Assembly (NCBI GenBank): GCA_021845865.1 | Contig: JAJZVC010000020.1 | Location: forward strand, 1 to 51,170 | Direction of reading: 5' to 3' | From: Pseudomonadota bacterium | GTDB lineage: Bacteria > Pseudomonadota > Gammaproteobacteria > Burkholderiales > UBA9220 | Length of the DNA: 51,170 nt | Shown: piece by piece, positions 39,225 through 48,754 of the stretch | How the letters are laid out: every line of letters starts with the position of its first letter | Numbering within the stretch: position 1 is the first letter of the stretch | Translations under genes and position numbers: made by a program | The notes under the pieces: generated by a model | What the model was told of the DNA's origin: nothing | What the model saw: the letters and a program-made list of their open reading frames with translations, nothing else | The model's database searches: none

Positions 39225-40397
39225 CTAATCCCTTTCTTCGAAATTGAACACGGCGAGGTCCTTCGCGCTGGGCCGCAGCAGCTTGTCGAAAAACTCGCCG
39301 TAGGCAGGGTGGCTGCGGTAGTGCTCCGCCACGGCCTGGCTGGTGAAGCGGACCAGCCAGCAATGCTGGTATCGCCCTTCGTTCTGGAGGGCCTTCCCCG
39401 GGAAGATGTGGCGCACGCCGGGAATGGCGCGCAGTTTATCCTTGCCCCGGCGCACCATGACCGCCAGGGATTCGTCCGAAAGATCGGCGGGGGTGTCGTA
39501 GAGGATGAGGTGGTCGACCTCCTTGGGGACCTGGCACTGGGCCAGGACTTCGGCCGCCCGGCCGCTGCCGCCCCACAGCCGGATGCAGCGTTCCACTTCC
39601 TGGCGCACGGCGCTGCGCACGCCCCGGTTGAGAGCCATGTAGCCGCTGGTGGCGGCGTTTTCCCGGATCACCTTCACCGCCACGTCCGACAGGGCCGTGT
39701 AGCAGTTGATCTTGGCCACGCCGTGGGCGATGAGCTTGCGGTATTGATCGTCGGCGAGGCCGCTGCCGCCGTGGATGACCAGGGGAATGGCCAGGGTCTC
39801 GTTGATTTTCCCCAGGCGGGCGAAGTCCAGCTTGACGCTGCCGGCCATGCGGCCATGCACCGTGCCCACGGAAACCGCCAGGCAGTCCACTTCCGTCCTG
39901 TCCACGAAAGCCTTGGCTTCGGCGGGGGAAGTATAGGCCAGCTCGCCGCCATGCTTTTCCGCGTTCTCCCCCTTGCCGCCCGCCACGTAACCCAGCTCTC
40001 CCTCCACGGCGACGCCGCAGGCGTGGGCGAGGGCGGCGGTTTGGCGGGTGAATTGGAGGTTTTGGTCGAAGGGAAGATGGGAGGCGTCGACCATGATGCC
40101 GCTGCATCCCGCCTGGATGGCCCGCTCGGCGGAGTCCGGGCTTTTGCCGTGGTCCAGGTGGACGGCCACGGGAACCTGGGCCCGCTTCGCCGCCGCCAGC
40201 ACGGCGGGGGCGAGCAGGTCGAAGTCGTAATAGTCGAAATGGGATTCGGTGAGGTTCAGGATTACCGGCGAGCGGGATTCCTCCGCCGCATCCATGATTC
40301 CTTCGAGAAAATCCAGGCTGACCACGGCGAAGGCGCCGACGGCGTAGCCGTGGCGGTAGGCGTGGTTTAGCATGTCGTTCATGTGCACCAAGGGCAT
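39225..40397 (-). CDS. Class II fructose-bisphosphate/ketose aldolase fused to a Dabb domain
   Basis: 390 residues from ATG 40397, preceded by AAAGGAGG. Residues about 1-280 are a class II zinc aldolase of the FbaA/GatY type: MPLVHMNDMLNHAYRHGYAV, VHLDHGKS (catalytic Asp and Zn His), VEGELGYVAG, SVGTVHG and VIHGGSGL (Zn His). After a linker, residues about 293-390 form an A/B-barrel Dabb domain: EVDHLILYDTPADLSDE, IPGVRHIFPG, YQHCWLVRF and HYRSHPAYGEFFDKLLRP. Ordinary aldolases of this type stop near 285 residues. Its position downstream of the RuBisCO genes suggests a Calvin-cycle role on fructose or sedoheptulose bisphosphate, but purEK lie between. The role of the Dabb part is unknown. Confidence 0.88.
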   Translation of the reverse strand: MPLVHMNDMLNHAYRHGYAVGAFAVVSLDFLEGIMDAAEESRSPVILNLTESHFDYYDFDLLAPAVLAAAKRAQVPVAVHLDHGKSPDSAERAIQAGCSGIMVDASHLPFDQNLQFTRQTAALAHACGVAVEGELGYVAGGKGENAEKHGGELAYTSPAEAKAFVDRTEVDCLAVSVGTVHGRMAGSVKLDFARLGKINETLAIPLVIHGGSGLADDQYRKLIAHGVAKINCYTALSDVAVKVIRENAATSGYMALNRGVRSAVRQEVERCIRLWGGSGRAAEVLAQCQVPKEVDHLILYDTPADLSDESLAVMVRRGKDKLRAIPGVRHIFPGKALQNEGRYQHCWLVRFTSQAVAEHYRSHPAYGEFFDKLLRPSAKDLAVFNFEERD

Positions 40398-40417
40398 GGC
40401 AAACCTCCTTTGCGTTC

Positions 40418-41563
40418 CTAGCCGGGGATTCTGTCCGGGGCCAGCGCCTGCTGCAAGCGCAGCGCCGCCGCCTTCGCCTCGCCGCTGTTTCCGGCCAGCA
40501 CGTTGAAATGCCCCATCTTGCGGCCCGGGCGCGGCTCCCGCTTGCCGTAGAGGTGCAGTTTCGCGCCGGGGTGTGACAGTACCGCCTCCCAGGGCGGTTC
40601 CCGGCCTTCCCGCCACAAATCGCCCAGCAGGTTGACCATGGCCACGGGCTGCAACAGGTCCGGGGCGCCCAGGGGGAGTCCCGCCACGGCGCGCACCTGC
40701 TGCTCGAACTGGGAAGTAAGGCAGGCGTCCAGGGTGTAGTGTCCGCTGTTGTGGGGGCGGGGCGCCATTTCGTTGACCAGCAGGCGTCCGTCGCCGAGGA
40801 CGAAGAATTCCACCGCCAGCACGCCGCAGTAGTCGAGGGCCGCCGCGATGGCCTTGGCCGTGTCCACGGCCTGCGCGGCGAGGGTTTCGGCCACGGTGGC
40901 GGGCGCAATGCTGATCTCCAGGATGCCGTCCACATGGCGGTTCTCCGCCGGCGGAAACGCCACGGCCCGGCCATCCGCCCCCCGCGCCACCATCACCGAG
41001 ATCTCCGTTTGCAGCGGCAGCCAGGCTTCCAGAACGCAGGGGACGGCGCCCAGTTCGGCGAATGCCGCCGCCAGCTCGGCCAGGTTTCCGACCCGGGCCT
41101 GGCCCTTGCCGTCGTAGCCGTGGCGGGCGGTTTTCAGGAGGGCCGGCACGCCGATCTTTTGGTAGGCCACGGCGAGGTCCGCCGCCGTTTCCACCCTGGC
41201 GAAGGGCGCGGTGGGGAAGCTCCGGGCCTGGAGGAAGGATTTTTCTTGCGCGCGGTCTTGGGCGATGGACACGGCTGCCGCGCCGGGGCGAACGGGGCAG
41301 AAGCGGGCCAGGAATTCCAGGCTGTCCGCCGGGATGTTCTCGAATTCGGTGGTGATCGCCGCGCAGCCTCGCCCCATGCGTTCCAGGGCCTCCCGGTCGG
41401 CATAGGGGGCGCGAAGATGAACGTCGGCCAGGGTCCCGGCGGGGCTGTTTTCGTCCGGGTCCAGCACCATCACCCGGTAGCCCATGGCGCGCGCCGCCAT
41501 GGCGAACATTCGGCCCAGTTGGCCGCCACCTAGGATGCCAAGGGTGGAGGGAGGAAGAATCAC
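40418..41563 (-). CDS. purK: 5-(carboxyamino)imidazole ribonucleotide synthase
   Basis: 381 residues from GTG 41563, overlapping the purE stop (GTGA). ATP-grasp enzyme that carboxylates AIR with bicarbonate in purine synthesis. [20 protein letters not shown] opens it, [16 protein letters not shown] follows, the ATP-grasp core has [14 protein letters not shown], and [20 protein letters not shown] is the metal-binding signature. A nearby carbonic anhydrase could supply bicarbonate, though the pairing may be incidental. It is followed by the aldolase gene after 20 bp. Confidence 0.96.
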   Translation of the reverse strand: MILPPSTLGILGGGQLGRMFAMAARAMGYRVMVLDPDENSPAGTLADVHLRAPYADREALERMGRGCAAITTEFENIPADSLEFLARFCPVRPGAAAVSIAQDRAQEKSFLQARSFPTAPFARVETAADLAVAYQKIGVPALLKTARHGYDGKGQARVGNLAELAAAFAELGAVPCVLEAWLPLQTEISVMVARGADGRAVAFPPAENRHVDGILEISIAPATVAETLAAQAVDTAKAIAAALDYCGVLAVEFFVLGDGRLLVNEMAPRPHNSGHYTLDACLTSQFEQQVRAVAGLPLGAPDLLQPVAMVNLLGDLWREGREPPWEAVLSHPGAKLHLYGKREPRPGRKMGHFNVLAGNSGEAKAAALRLQQALAPDRIPG

Positions 41564-42051
41564 GGCGCCTCCGGCAGGGTGGAGTTCAAGGCCGCCTCGC
41601 TCTGGGCGGCGCGGAACGCCTGCAGGCTCCGGGCGATTTCCTGGTCGTCGCGTGCCAGCAGGGCGGCGGCGAAGAGGGCGGCATTGGCGGCGCCCGCTTC
41701 GCCGATAGCGAAGGTGGCGACGGGGATGCCTTTCGGCATCTGGACGATGGAAAGGAGGGAGTCCATGCCTTTCAGGTAGCGGGACGGAACGGGGACACCC
41801 AGGACCGGGACCGTGGTCTTGGCCGCCACCATTCCCGGCAGGTGGGCGGCGCCCCCAGCGCCGGCGATGATGCAGGCAAGGCCGCGGCCGGCGGCTTCCT
41901 CCGCGTACTTGAACAGCAGGTCGGGGGTGCGGTGGGCCGAGACGACCCGCGTTTCGTGGGGAATTCCCAGTTGTTTCAGAATGCTGGCGGCGGGTTCCAG
42001 GGTTGCCCAATCGGAGGAGGAGCCCATGATCAGGCCGACAAGGGGTTGCAT
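41560..42051 (-). CDS. purE: N5-carboxyaminoimidazole ribonucleotide mutase
   Basis: 163 residues, normal for class I PurE. Rearranges N5-CAIR to CAIR after PurK. Motifs: [20 protein letters not shown] (substrate loop, about 5-24), [18 protein letters not shown] with the catalytic His, and [27 protein letters not shown] precedes the ATG. Translationally coupled to purK. Confidence 0.97.
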   Translation of the reverse strand: MQPLVGLIMGSSSDWATLEPAASILKQLGIPHETRVVSAHRTPDLLFKYAEEAAGRGLACIIAGAGGAAHLPGMVAAKTTVPVLGVPVPSRYLKGMDSLLSIVQMPKGIPVATFAIGEAGAANAALFAAALLARDDQEIARSLQAFRAAQSEAALNSTLPEAP

Positions 42052-42109
42052 AAAGAAGCTTCCTTTTTAACGTGCAAGGTGCCGAAACCGCATCGGCCCT
42101 GTTGGAAAG

Positions 42110-42130
42110 CCTGAGCCCCTGTGGCTCAGG
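42110..42130 (-). terminator. Hairpin at the end of the carbonic anhydrase gene
   Basis: CCTGAGCC (42110-42117) / GGCTCAGG (42123-42130) overlaps the anhydrase TGA. There is no good T-run, so it may only slow transcription or protect the cbb mRNA end before purE. Confidence 0.35.
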
Positions 42131-42758
42131 GAAACGCCTCGAAGCGGTGGCTGTCCGGGTTGTAGCGCAGCAGTTCCCGCCGCTCCATGTCGAAATACCA
42201 GCCGTGCAGCGCCAGTTTCTTCTGGGCGACCCGCTCCAGAATCCACGGAAATGTCAGCAGGTTGTCCAGGGAAACCAGGATGGCTTCCTGCTCGCAGGCG
42301 CGCGCCTGGGTTTCCGCCGTTTCGTCGGGAAGCCGGGACAGCACGCGGTTGCGGGCGTTGACGGCAACCTTCATCCAGCTCGAAATGAAGCTGTTGGGGG
42401 TCTCCGGAGCGGCTTCGCGGTTCAGCAAGGCCCGTATCCCGCCACACTGGGCGTGGCCGAGAACGATGATGTTTTCCACTTCCAGGTGGCGCACGCCGAA
42501 TTCCAGGGCGGCGCTGGTGCCGTGGTTGCTGCCGTCCGTTTCGCAGGGCGGCACCAGATTGGCCACGTTGCGGATGATGAACAGGTCGCCGGGATCGCAG
42601 TCGGTGACGATGGCCGGGTCGACGCGGGAGTCGCAGCAGCCCACGATGATGGTTTTGGGCGACTGGCCGTGCTGGGCCAGGTGCTCGAACAGGGCGCGAT
42701 ACTTCTCGTCGGTGCGGAAGCGGTGGAATCCCGCGACCAGTTTTTCGATGTGATTCAT
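42126..42758 (-). CDS. Beta-class carbonic anhydrase
   Basis: 210 residues. Interconverts CO2 and bicarbonate with Zn. The Zn and catalytic residues are present: VGCCDSRVDPAIV (Cys42, catalytic Asp44-Arg46) and VLGHAQCGGIRALL (His and second Cys near 100-103); GDLFIIRNVANLVPP lies between. The length is typical for the plant-type beta class (E. coli Can/CynT). It is leftward, 9 bp downstream of the small gene that follows cbbO, so it appears to be part of the RuBisCO operon and would balance inorganic carbon for CbbL. Confidence 0.95.
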   Translation of the reverse strand: MNHIEKLVAGFHRFRTDEKYRALFEHLAQHGQSPKTIIVGCCDSRVDPAIVTDCDPGDLFIIRNVANLVPPCETDGSNHGTSAALEFGVRHLEVENIIVLGHAQCGGIRALLNREAAPETPNSFISSWMKVAVNARNRVLSRLPDETAETQARACEQEAILVSLDNLLTFPWILERVAQKKLALHGWYFDMERRELLRYNPDSHRFEAFP

Positions 42759-42767
42759 GGCGGCTTC

Positions 42768-43094
42768 CTAGTCGTCTTCGTCGTCGAGTTCCGCGTCCCA
42801 TCCCGAGGCCCGGGCCCGTTCGACGGCCTCGTCGTGGATGCGCCGGTGGCGCTGGCTCAGGTCGTCGGGCAGGCGGCTGGGGAGGTGGGTGAAAGGCTCC
42901 CAGGCGGCATAGACCTTTTCCAGCAATCCCTGCATTTGCTCGGCCGTCCAGCCGGCGCAGGTCTCGCCCTCGGGCAGGATGCCGAAGACCCAGGCGTCGC
43001 GGACGATGCGGCCGAATTCGGTCATGCCGGAATCCCGGTCGGCGTCGATGCCGGGATAGGCGGCCATACGGAGATGGGGGGGGCGGGGGGTCAT
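42768..43094 (-). CDS. Small uncharacterised protein of the cbb operon (108 residues)
   Basis: Not recognised as a named family. Soluble, acidic at the C-terminus (DAELDDEDD). Contains YPGIDADRDSGMTEFGRIVR, VFGILPEGETCAGWTAEQMQ and YAAWEPFTHLPSRLPDDL. Its start overlaps the stop of the preceding gene by four bases (ATGA), so it is translationally coupled. The location between cbbO and carbonic anhydrase suggests a RuBisCO-related accessory role; that is inference from context only. Confidence 0.75.
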   Translation of the reverse strand: MTPRPPHLRMAAYPGIDADRDSGMTEFGRIVRDAWVFGILPEGETCAGWTAEQMQGLLEKVYAAWEPFTHLPSRLPDDLSQRHRRIHDEAVERARASGWDAELDDEDD

Positions 43095-43474
43095 GGCTCG
43101 TTCCTCCTGTGGTTAACGGTTCCGTGCAGCCTGTCTTCCAGGGACTGCTCCAGGATCGCCAGCACCCTGGCCCGCAGGCGGGTGGCGGCGAAATGGTAGA
43201 AGTTGAGGGTGCAGCCCACCGGCTCGTGGAGGGCGCTGCGTCCCCGGTCGCCGAATTCCACCCAGGCCAGTACCGGCAGGTCGTTCTGGCGCGTGTCCAC
43301 CACGACCCATTCCCGCTCGTCCAGGATCAGGTCCATGCCCGACACGCCGGGCAGCGGCAGGCGCAGCGGTCTGCCGAAGCGGCTCCGCGCCCGCCGCCAG
43401 AGGTTGTAGTGGCGCGCCTCGATCCGGTCTGGCCGGGCGGCGTAGACGGGCAGGTCGCCGGTGCGCGTGGTCAT
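43091..43474 (-). CDS. Small uncharacterised protein after cbbO (127 residues)
   Basis: Not recognised. Soluble and Arg-rich at the N-terminus, with a likely beta-rich middle (GMDLILDEREWVVVDTRQND, LPVLAWVEFGD) and a helical end (FYHFAATRLRARVLAILEQS). It starts 6 bp after cbbO and is coupled by ATGA to the next small gene. Retention between cbbO and carbonic anhydrase suggests a job linked to RuBisCO activation or assembly, but no direct evidence is visible. Confidence 0.75.
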   Translation of the reverse strand: MTTRTGDLPVYAARPDRIEARHYNLWRRARSRFGRPLRLPLPGVSGMDLILDEREWVVVDTRQNDLPVLAWVEFGDRGRSALHEPVGCTLNFYHFAATRLRARVLAILEQSLEDRLHGTVNHRRNEP

Positions 43475-43480
43475 GGGGTC

Positions 43481-45811
43481 TCATCGCGTCAGGGAGGCGA
43501 ACAGGGCGGGCAGCTTTTCCGGCAGCCGCTGCACGTGGTCGATGATGGTGTAGTGGTTGGCGCCGAAAATGCGCTCCACGTAGCGGTCGGCCTCCGGGTC
43601 CAGGGTCAGGCAGTAGGACAGGACGCCGCGGCTGCGCAGTTCCTCCGCCGCCTTCCTGGCGTCCTGGCGCAGGTACTGGGGATCGCGCTCGTCGATGTCC
43701 GCCGGTTCGCCGTCGGTGACGATCAGGAGCAGCTTGTGCTTTTCGCTGCGCTGCAACAGGTGCCGGCCGGCATGGCGCATGGCGGCGCCCATGCGGGTGG
43801 ACAGGCCGCCCTTCATGCCCGCCAGGCGGGATTTCACGTCGCCGTCGAAGCGCTGCTCGAAATCCTTGAAGCGGAAGTACTGCACGTCGTGCCGCCCGTC
43901 GGAGGCGAAGCCGTGGATGGCGAAGGGGTCGCCGATGCCGTTGATCGCCGTGGCCACCAGGGCCGAGGCCTCCCGGGTCAGTTCCAGCACGGTCCTGTCG
44001 GCGCCGCGCACCTGCTCGTTGGTGGAGGCCGAGAGGTCGAGGAGGATCACCACCGCCAGGTCGCGGCGGTTGATGACGTTGCGCATCGTGATGCGCGGGT
44101 CGGGGTTGAGGCCGATGCGCGCCGCCACCATGGCGTCCACGGCGGCGTTGATGTCCAGCTCGTCGCCGTCCTCCAGCTTCCTCAGCCGCGAGACGCCCTG
44201 GGGACGGAGGCGGTCGATGATCTGCTTGATGCGGTGGCTGACCCCCTTGTGGGCGGTGAGCACCTCGTCGACGAGGGCCGGGTCGCCCCGCCCCTGGCGC
44301 CGTTCGTAGACGGTGGCCCAGTTGGGGCGGTGCAGCTGCACTTGGTAGTCCCACTCGGGGTAATGGTAGGGCTCGGAAACCGGCTCCTTGCCTTCCATCT
44401 CGTTGTAGGACACCCCCTCGTCCTCGTAGGGGAACAGTTCGGTGTTGAGGACCCAGATTTCCTGGGCGTCGTCGCCGGCGGTTTCCACCTCCACCTCGTT
44501 GATGAACTCCATCAGGCTGACGTGCTTGCGTACCTGGCGCTGGCTGGCCGGCAGATAGGCGGTGGATTCGCTCCAGTCGAACTGGTCCAGGGACCAGACG
44601 AAGCGGTTGTCGTCCCGGTAGGGAATGCGCAGGTTCTCCAGGAGGCGCAGGCTGGGCATCGCGCGCCGGGAGGAGAGGAGGTTGAACAGGTCCAGCCCCA
44701 GGTTCCAGGAGAACAGGCCGTTGTCGCGGTTGGCGGCGATGTTGCCATGGAACTGGCGGACGATCTCGTCCACCTCGGCGTCGCCGCTGGATTCCGCCGG
44801 GTCGAGCAAGGCCAGGGCGGCGCGCTCCAGCAGGGGGATGGTTTCGTGCTCGGCCTGGGCGGGCTTGGGCAGGAGCATGAAGGCTTTCCACAGCCGGCCC
44901 ATGCCGGGGAAGGCCTGGACGGCGCACCACTCCACCCGGGCGTCCTCGAAAAAACCGACGAAGAACTGCTGGGCCGGGGCCAGGGCCTCGGCGGACTGGG
45001 GCTCACGGGTATAGGCCAGGTGGGCGGCCATGTGGGCGCCCATGGCGCGGTAGAGGTCGAGGCCGGAGAGCGCCCCCAAATCGTCGGCGGCGTCGGGCAG
45101 GTGCAGGGCGCGGGCCTCGATGAAGGGGCGGAAGCCCAGGTAATCGGCGGCCGCCGGGCGGAGGAAGAAGTCTCGCCCCCAGAAGGCGCGCAGGTAGAAG
45201 TTCAATTTGCGCTGGCTGTCGATGAACAGGGTGCCGCGCCGTTCCTGCTGGAGGACGGCCTTGCTGTCCTCGCTTTGCAGGGAGAAGTAGGCGGCCTGCT
45301 TCGGCAGGTCGCGGCGGTAGGCCTCGGCGCCGAAGTCCACCCAGCGGCGCAGGCCGGACAGGGTGAGCTTGCCTAGCAGTTCGTCGAGGACGCCGAGCAT
45401 GGGGCGCAGGCCCCGGGGCGCCTTGGCGGCGAGGCGGTGCAGCAGCTGCAGGTAGGCCCGCAGCAGCTCCGGGTCGCCGAGGCGGCGGGCGGCGGTGGGC
45501 AGGGTGGAAAACACCAGGGTGAGCACCTCCCCCGAGGTCATGGAGGCGAGCTTCATCACCGCGTGCACGCAGTCGCGGATCACGTCGTCGCCGCACTCCC
45601 TGGCCACCAGGGGCATTTCGTCCAGGTAGGTGGTGAGCAGGGCGGGTCCCTTGCCCAGGTTGACGATGCCGCGGGCGCCGTCGAGCCAGTCCTTCAGGCC
45701 GTTGGGCGACAGGGTCCGCGCCGCCTCCTGGAAGGCGGCGTCCAGGGTGTCGGCAAGCTCGGGAGCGGCCTGGACCAGCTCGTCCCGGTAGTCGTCAAGA
45801 TTGATGCTCAT
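43481..45811 (-). CDS. cbbO: RuBisCO activation protein CbbO (von Willebrand A domain)
   Basis: 776 residues. A helical N-terminal half (about 1-480, repeated Leu-rich helices) precedes a C-terminal VWA domain (about 560-776) with the metal-site motif LLDLSASTNEQ (DxSxS) and VTDGEPADIDERDP. In characterised systems CbbO is the adaptor that bridges the AAA+ motor CbbQ and RuBisCO, using its VWA metal site to contact an acidic residue of CbbL; together they remove inhibitory sugar phosphates. It lies 65 bp downstream of cbbQ and is full length. Confidence 0.95.
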   Translation of the reverse strand: MSINLDDYRDELVQAAPELADTLDAAFQEAARTLSPNGLKDWLDGARGIVNLGKGPALLTTYLDEMPLVARECGDDVIRDCVHAVMKLASMTSGEVLTLVFSTLPTAARRLGDPELLRAYLQLLHRLAAKAPRGLRPMLGVLDELLGKLTLSGLRRWVDFGAEAYRRDLPKQAAYFSLQSEDSKAVLQQERRGTLFIDSQRKLNFYLRAFWGRDFFLRPAAADYLGFRPFIEARALHLPDAADDLGALSGLDLYRAMGAHMAAHLAYTREPQSAEALAPAQQFFVGFFEDARVEWCAVQAFPGMGRLWKAFMLLPKPAQAEHETIPLLERAALALLDPAESSGDAEVDEIVRQFHGNIAANRDNGLFSWNLGLDLFNLLSSRRAMPSLRLLENLRIPYRDDNRFVWSLDQFDWSESTAYLPASQRQVRKHVSLMEFINEVEVETAGDDAQEIWVLNTELFPYEDEGVSYNEMEGKEPVSEPYHYPEWDYQVQLHRPNWATVYERRQGRGDPALVDEVLTAHKGVSHRIKQIIDRLRPQGVSRLRKLEDGDELDINAAVDAMVAARIGLNPDPRITMRNVINRRDLAVVILLDLSASTNEQVRGADRTVLELTREASALVATAINGIGDPFAIHGFASDGRHDVQYFRFKDFEQRFDGDVKSRLAGMKGGLSTRMGAAMRHAGRHLLQRSEKHKLLLIVTDGEPADIDERDPQYLRQDARKAAEELRSRGVLSYCLTLDPEADRYVERIFGANHYTIIDHVQRLPEKLPALFASLTR

Positions 45812-45876
45812 GGCCGGTCCTCAACAGGTTAGGTGGGGCGGCGGCGCCGGGCGGGGTTGGCCGGCGCGGCTTCGTT

Positions 45877-46686
45877 TCAGCCGAAGAAGGTTTCCACCGC
45901 CGCGTCCAGGGTGTCGCGCATGTCCGGGTCGTCGGTCAGGGGCCGCACCAGCGCCATGCGGCAGGCCCGCGCCGGGGCGATGCCCTTGGAAATGAGCTGG
46001 CCGGCGTAGACCAGGAGGCGGGTGGACATGCCTTCATCCAGACCGTGGCCCTTGAGGTTGCGGCTGCGCGCCGCCACCTGGACCAGTTTTTCGGCGGTCT
46101 TGGCGTCGATGCCGGCTTCGTGGGCGACGATCTCGGCTTCGACGGCGGATTCGGGGTAATCGAAGTCCATGGCGCCGAAGCGTTGCTTGGTGGATTGTTT
46201 CAAATCCTTCATCAGGCTCTGGTAGCCGGGGTTGTAGGAAATGACGATCTGGAAGTCGGGGTGGGCCTCCACCAGTTCGCCCTTCTTCTCCAGGGGCAGG
46301 TTGCGCCGGTGGTCGGTCAGGGGGTGGATCACCACGGTGGTGTCCTGGCGCGCCTCGACCACCTCGTCGAGGTAGCAGATGGCGCCGATGCGGGCGGCGG
46401 TGGTCAGGGGGCCGTCCTGCCACTTGGTGCCGTTGATGTCGAGGAGGAAGCGCCCGACCAGGTCGGAGGCGGTCATGTCCTCGTTGCAGGCGACGGTGAT
46501 CAGGGGCTTGCCGAGTTTCCACGCCATGTATTCGACGAAGCGGGACTTGCCGCAGCCGGTGGGGCCCTTGAGCATGACGGGCATGCGCGCGTCGTAGGCG
46601 GCCTCGTACAGCTCCACCTCGTCGGCCACCGGACGATAGTAGGGTTGGCTCTTGACCAGGAACTGGTCGCGGTTGATGTCGCTCAT
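45877..46686 (-). CDS. cbbQ: RuBisCO activase motor CbbQ (MoxR-type AAA+ ATPase)
   Basis: 269 residues. Walker [16 protein letters not shown] (about 40-54), Walker [11 protein letters not shown] (about 105-114), then [20 protein letters not shown] with the sensor and arginine-finger region. It forms hexamers that, with CbbO, remodel inhibited RuBisCO. The order cbbL-cbbS-cbbQ-cbbO is that of the Q2O2/Q1O1 operons of chemoautotrophs. SD AAGGAG precedes the ATG. Confidence 0.96.
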   Translation of the reverse strand: MSDINRDQFLVKSQPYYRPVADEVELYEAAYDARMPVMLKGPTGCGKSRFVEYMAWKLGKPLITVACNEDMTASDLVGRFLLDINGTKWQDGPLTTAARIGAICYLDEVVEARQDTTVVIHPLTDHRRNLPLEKKGELVEAHPDFQIVISYNPGYQSLMKDLKQSTKQRFGAMDFDYPESAVEAEIVAHEAGIDAKTAEKLVQVAARSRNLKGHGLDEGMSTRLLVYAGQLISKGIAPARACRMALVRPLTDDPDMRDTLDAAVETFFG

Positions 46687-46747
46687 GGCATGGCTCCTTG
46701 AATTCGGTGGCGGGATGCCCTGGCGGGCATCCCGGTGGTTGCGGCGC

Positions 46748-47107
46748 TTAGACCGTGATGGGCGCGCGGTGCACGATCATGTTGGCGCCCTGGGACTGCT
46801 TGATGTTGTCGTAGCCGATCAGGCGCACATGGTGGCCGGGATTGGCCTTCTTGCAGGCCTCGATCTCGGCCAGGATGCGGTCGATATCGGTTTCGCCGAA
46901 CATGGGCAGCTTCCACATGTACCAGTAGTTGCTGCGCGCCTCGGCGGGCTCGGTGTGCTCGATGGCCGGGTTCCAGCCCTGATTGACGATGTACTGGATC
47001 TGCTTGCGGATCTGCTCGGCGTCCATCTGCGGCAGGTAGGAGAAGGTGCCCAGCCGGCGGCTGTTGGGGTCCGACAGGCGGGACGAGTAATCTTGCATTT
47101 CGCTCAT
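46748..47107 (-). CDS. cbbS: RuBisCO form I small subunit
   Basis: 119 residues, typical for form IA. Residues [48 protein letters not shown] and [15 protein letters not shown] are the conserved core. Start at 47107 has AAGGAG eight bases upstream; an internal Met four codons on is less likely. It caps the L8S8 enzyme. The 97-bp gap after cbbL contains an imperfect repeat of GTGAGGGG-type sequence that might be a processing site. Confidence 0.97.
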   Translation of the reverse strand: MSEMQDYSSRLSDPNSRRLGTFSYLPQMDAEQIRKQIQYIVNQGWNPAIEHTEPAEARSNYWYMWKLPMFGETDIDRILAEIEACKKANPGHHVRLIGYDNIKQSQGANMIVHRAPITV

Positions 47108-47204
47108 TTCATAACTCCTTTAGATTCCGGTGAGGGGTTAGGCGTGAGGGGTGAGGGGAGGAGCGGTCTTTCGCCTCACCCCTATCCCCTCACTTCTCAC
47201 GGGC

Positions 47205-48626
47205 TTATTTGTGGGCCACGTCCAGCTTGTCCACGGTGTCGAACTCGAACTTGATCTCCTTCCAGGTTTCCATCGCCATTTTCAGCTCGGGGCTGGACTT
47301 GGCGGCGTTGGTCAGGATGTCCTTGCCTTCCTTCTCGATCTGGCGGCCTTCGTTGCGGGCCTGGACGCAGGCTTCCAGGGCGACGCGGTTGGCCGCGGCG
47401 CCGGCGGCGTTGCCCCAGGGGTGGCCGATGGTGCCGCCGCCGAACTGGAGGACGGAATCGTCACCAAAGATGGAGACCAGGGCAGGCATGTGCCAGACGT
47501 GAATGCCGCCGGAAGCCACCGGCATGACGCCCGGCGTGTGCCCCCAGTCCTGGTCGAAGAAGATGCCGCGGCTGCGGTCTTCCTTGACGTAGCGCTCGCG
47601 CATCAGGTCCACCCAGCCCAGGGTGGCGGCGCGGTCGCCTTCCAGCTTGCCCACCACGGTGCCGGAGTGCAGGTGGTCGCCGCCGAGGAGGCGCAGCATC
47701 TTGGCCAGCACGCGGAAGTTGATGCCGTGCTTGGGGTTGCGGTCGAGCACGCCGTGCATGGCGCGGTGCACGTGGAGCAGCATGCCGTTGTCGCGGCACC
47801 AGCGGGACAGGCTCGCCTGGGCGGCCCAGCCGATGGTCAGGTAGTCGGACATGATGATCGGGGTGCCGATCTCCTTGGCGTACTCGGCGCGCTTATAGAT
47901 TTCCTCCATGTTCGGGCCGGTGACGTTGAGGTAGTGGCCCTTGCGCTCGCCAGTCTCCCGCTCCGCCTTCTCGATGGCCTCCTGGCAGAAATCGAAGCGG
48001 TCGCGCCAGCGCATGAAGGGCTGGGAGTTGACGTTCTCGTCGTCCTTGGTGAAATCCAGGCCGCCGCGCAGGCATTCGTAGACGGCACGGCCGTAGTTCT
48101 TGGCGGACAGGCCGAGCTTGGGCTTGATGGTGCAGCCCAGCAGGGGACGGCCGTATTTGTCCAGCTTGTCGCGCTCGACCTGGATGCCGTGGGGCGGGCC
48201 GTCGCAGGTGGTGACGAACCACAGCGGGAAGCGCACGTCTTCCAGGCGCAGCATGCGCACCGCCTTGAAGCCGAAGACGTTGCCCACCAGGGAGGTGAAG
48301 ACGTTGACCACGGAGCCTTCCTCGAACAGGCCCATGGGATAGGCGATGAAGGCGTAGAAAGCCTCGTCGTCGCCGGGCACGTCCTCGATGGCGTAGGCGC
48401 GGCCCTTGTAGTAGTCCAGATCGGTCAGGAGATCGGTCCACACCGTGGTCCAGGTGGCGGTGGAGGATTCGGCGCACACCGCGGCGGCCGCTTCCTCGCG
48501 GGGCACGCCGGGCTGCGGCACGACCTTGAACACCGCCAGGATGTCGCTGTCCTTAGGCGTGTAGTTGGGATCCCAGTAGGTTTCGCGGTATTCCTTGACG
48601 CCCGCGTTGTATGTCTTTCCGGCCAT
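47205..48626 (-). CDS. cbbL: RuBisCO form I large subunit
   Basis: 473 residues. Carboxylates ribulose-1,5-bisphosphate. The catalytic residues are in place: Lys168 in CTIKPKLG, the carbamylated Lys194 with Asp196-Glu197 in [10 protein letters not shown], His287 in HVHRAM, His320, loop-6 Lys327 in GTVVGKLEG, and the phosphate-binding segment [13 protein letters not shown]- and C-termini match form IA (green-type, CbbQO-linked). Residues 260-276 ([17 protein letters not shown]) differ from the widespread HDYLTGGF pattern. First gene of a leftward operon; a TATAGT on the minus strand (48709-48704) may be its -10. Confidence 0.98.
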   Translation of the reverse strand: MAGKTYNAGVKEYRETYWDPNYTPKDSDILAVFKVVPQPGVPREEAAAAVCAESSTATWTTVWTDLLTDLDYYKGRAYAIEDVPGDDEAFYAFIAYPMGLFEEGSVVNVFTSLVGNVFGFKAVRMLRLEDVRFPLWFVTTCDGPPHGIQVERDKLDKYGRPLLGCTIKPKLGLSAKNYGRAVYECLRGGLDFTKDDENVNSQPFMRWRDRFDFCQEAIEKAERETGERKGHYLNVTGPNMEEIYKRAEYAKEIGTPIIMSDYLTIGWAAQASLSRWCRDNGMLLHVHRAMHGVLDRNPKHGINFRVLAKMLRLLGGDHLHSGTVVGKLEGDRAATLGWVDLMRERYVKEDRSRGIFFDQDWGHTPGVMPVASGGIHVWHMPALVSIFGDDSVLQFGGGTIGHPWGNAAGAAANRVALEACVQARNEGRQIEKEGKDILTNAAKSSPELKMAMETWKEIKFEFDTVDKLDVAHK

Positions 48627-48754
48627 TGCAAGCTCCTTCGCTTTAGTGGTTCAACCGTATGCCGTCCCGGTGGATGGCGCGTGGCTCGTTTGAGCTTGAC
48701 GCCACTATAGCGATGGCCGTTCATAAAAAATAATTGTAAATTTCGATATCTATC

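Noticed and set aside
43109-45376. 755-codon open frame antisense to cbbO
   Set aside because: Composition is Val/Gly/Ala-rich low-information sequence, typical of a shadow frame; cbbO is unmistakable on the other strand.
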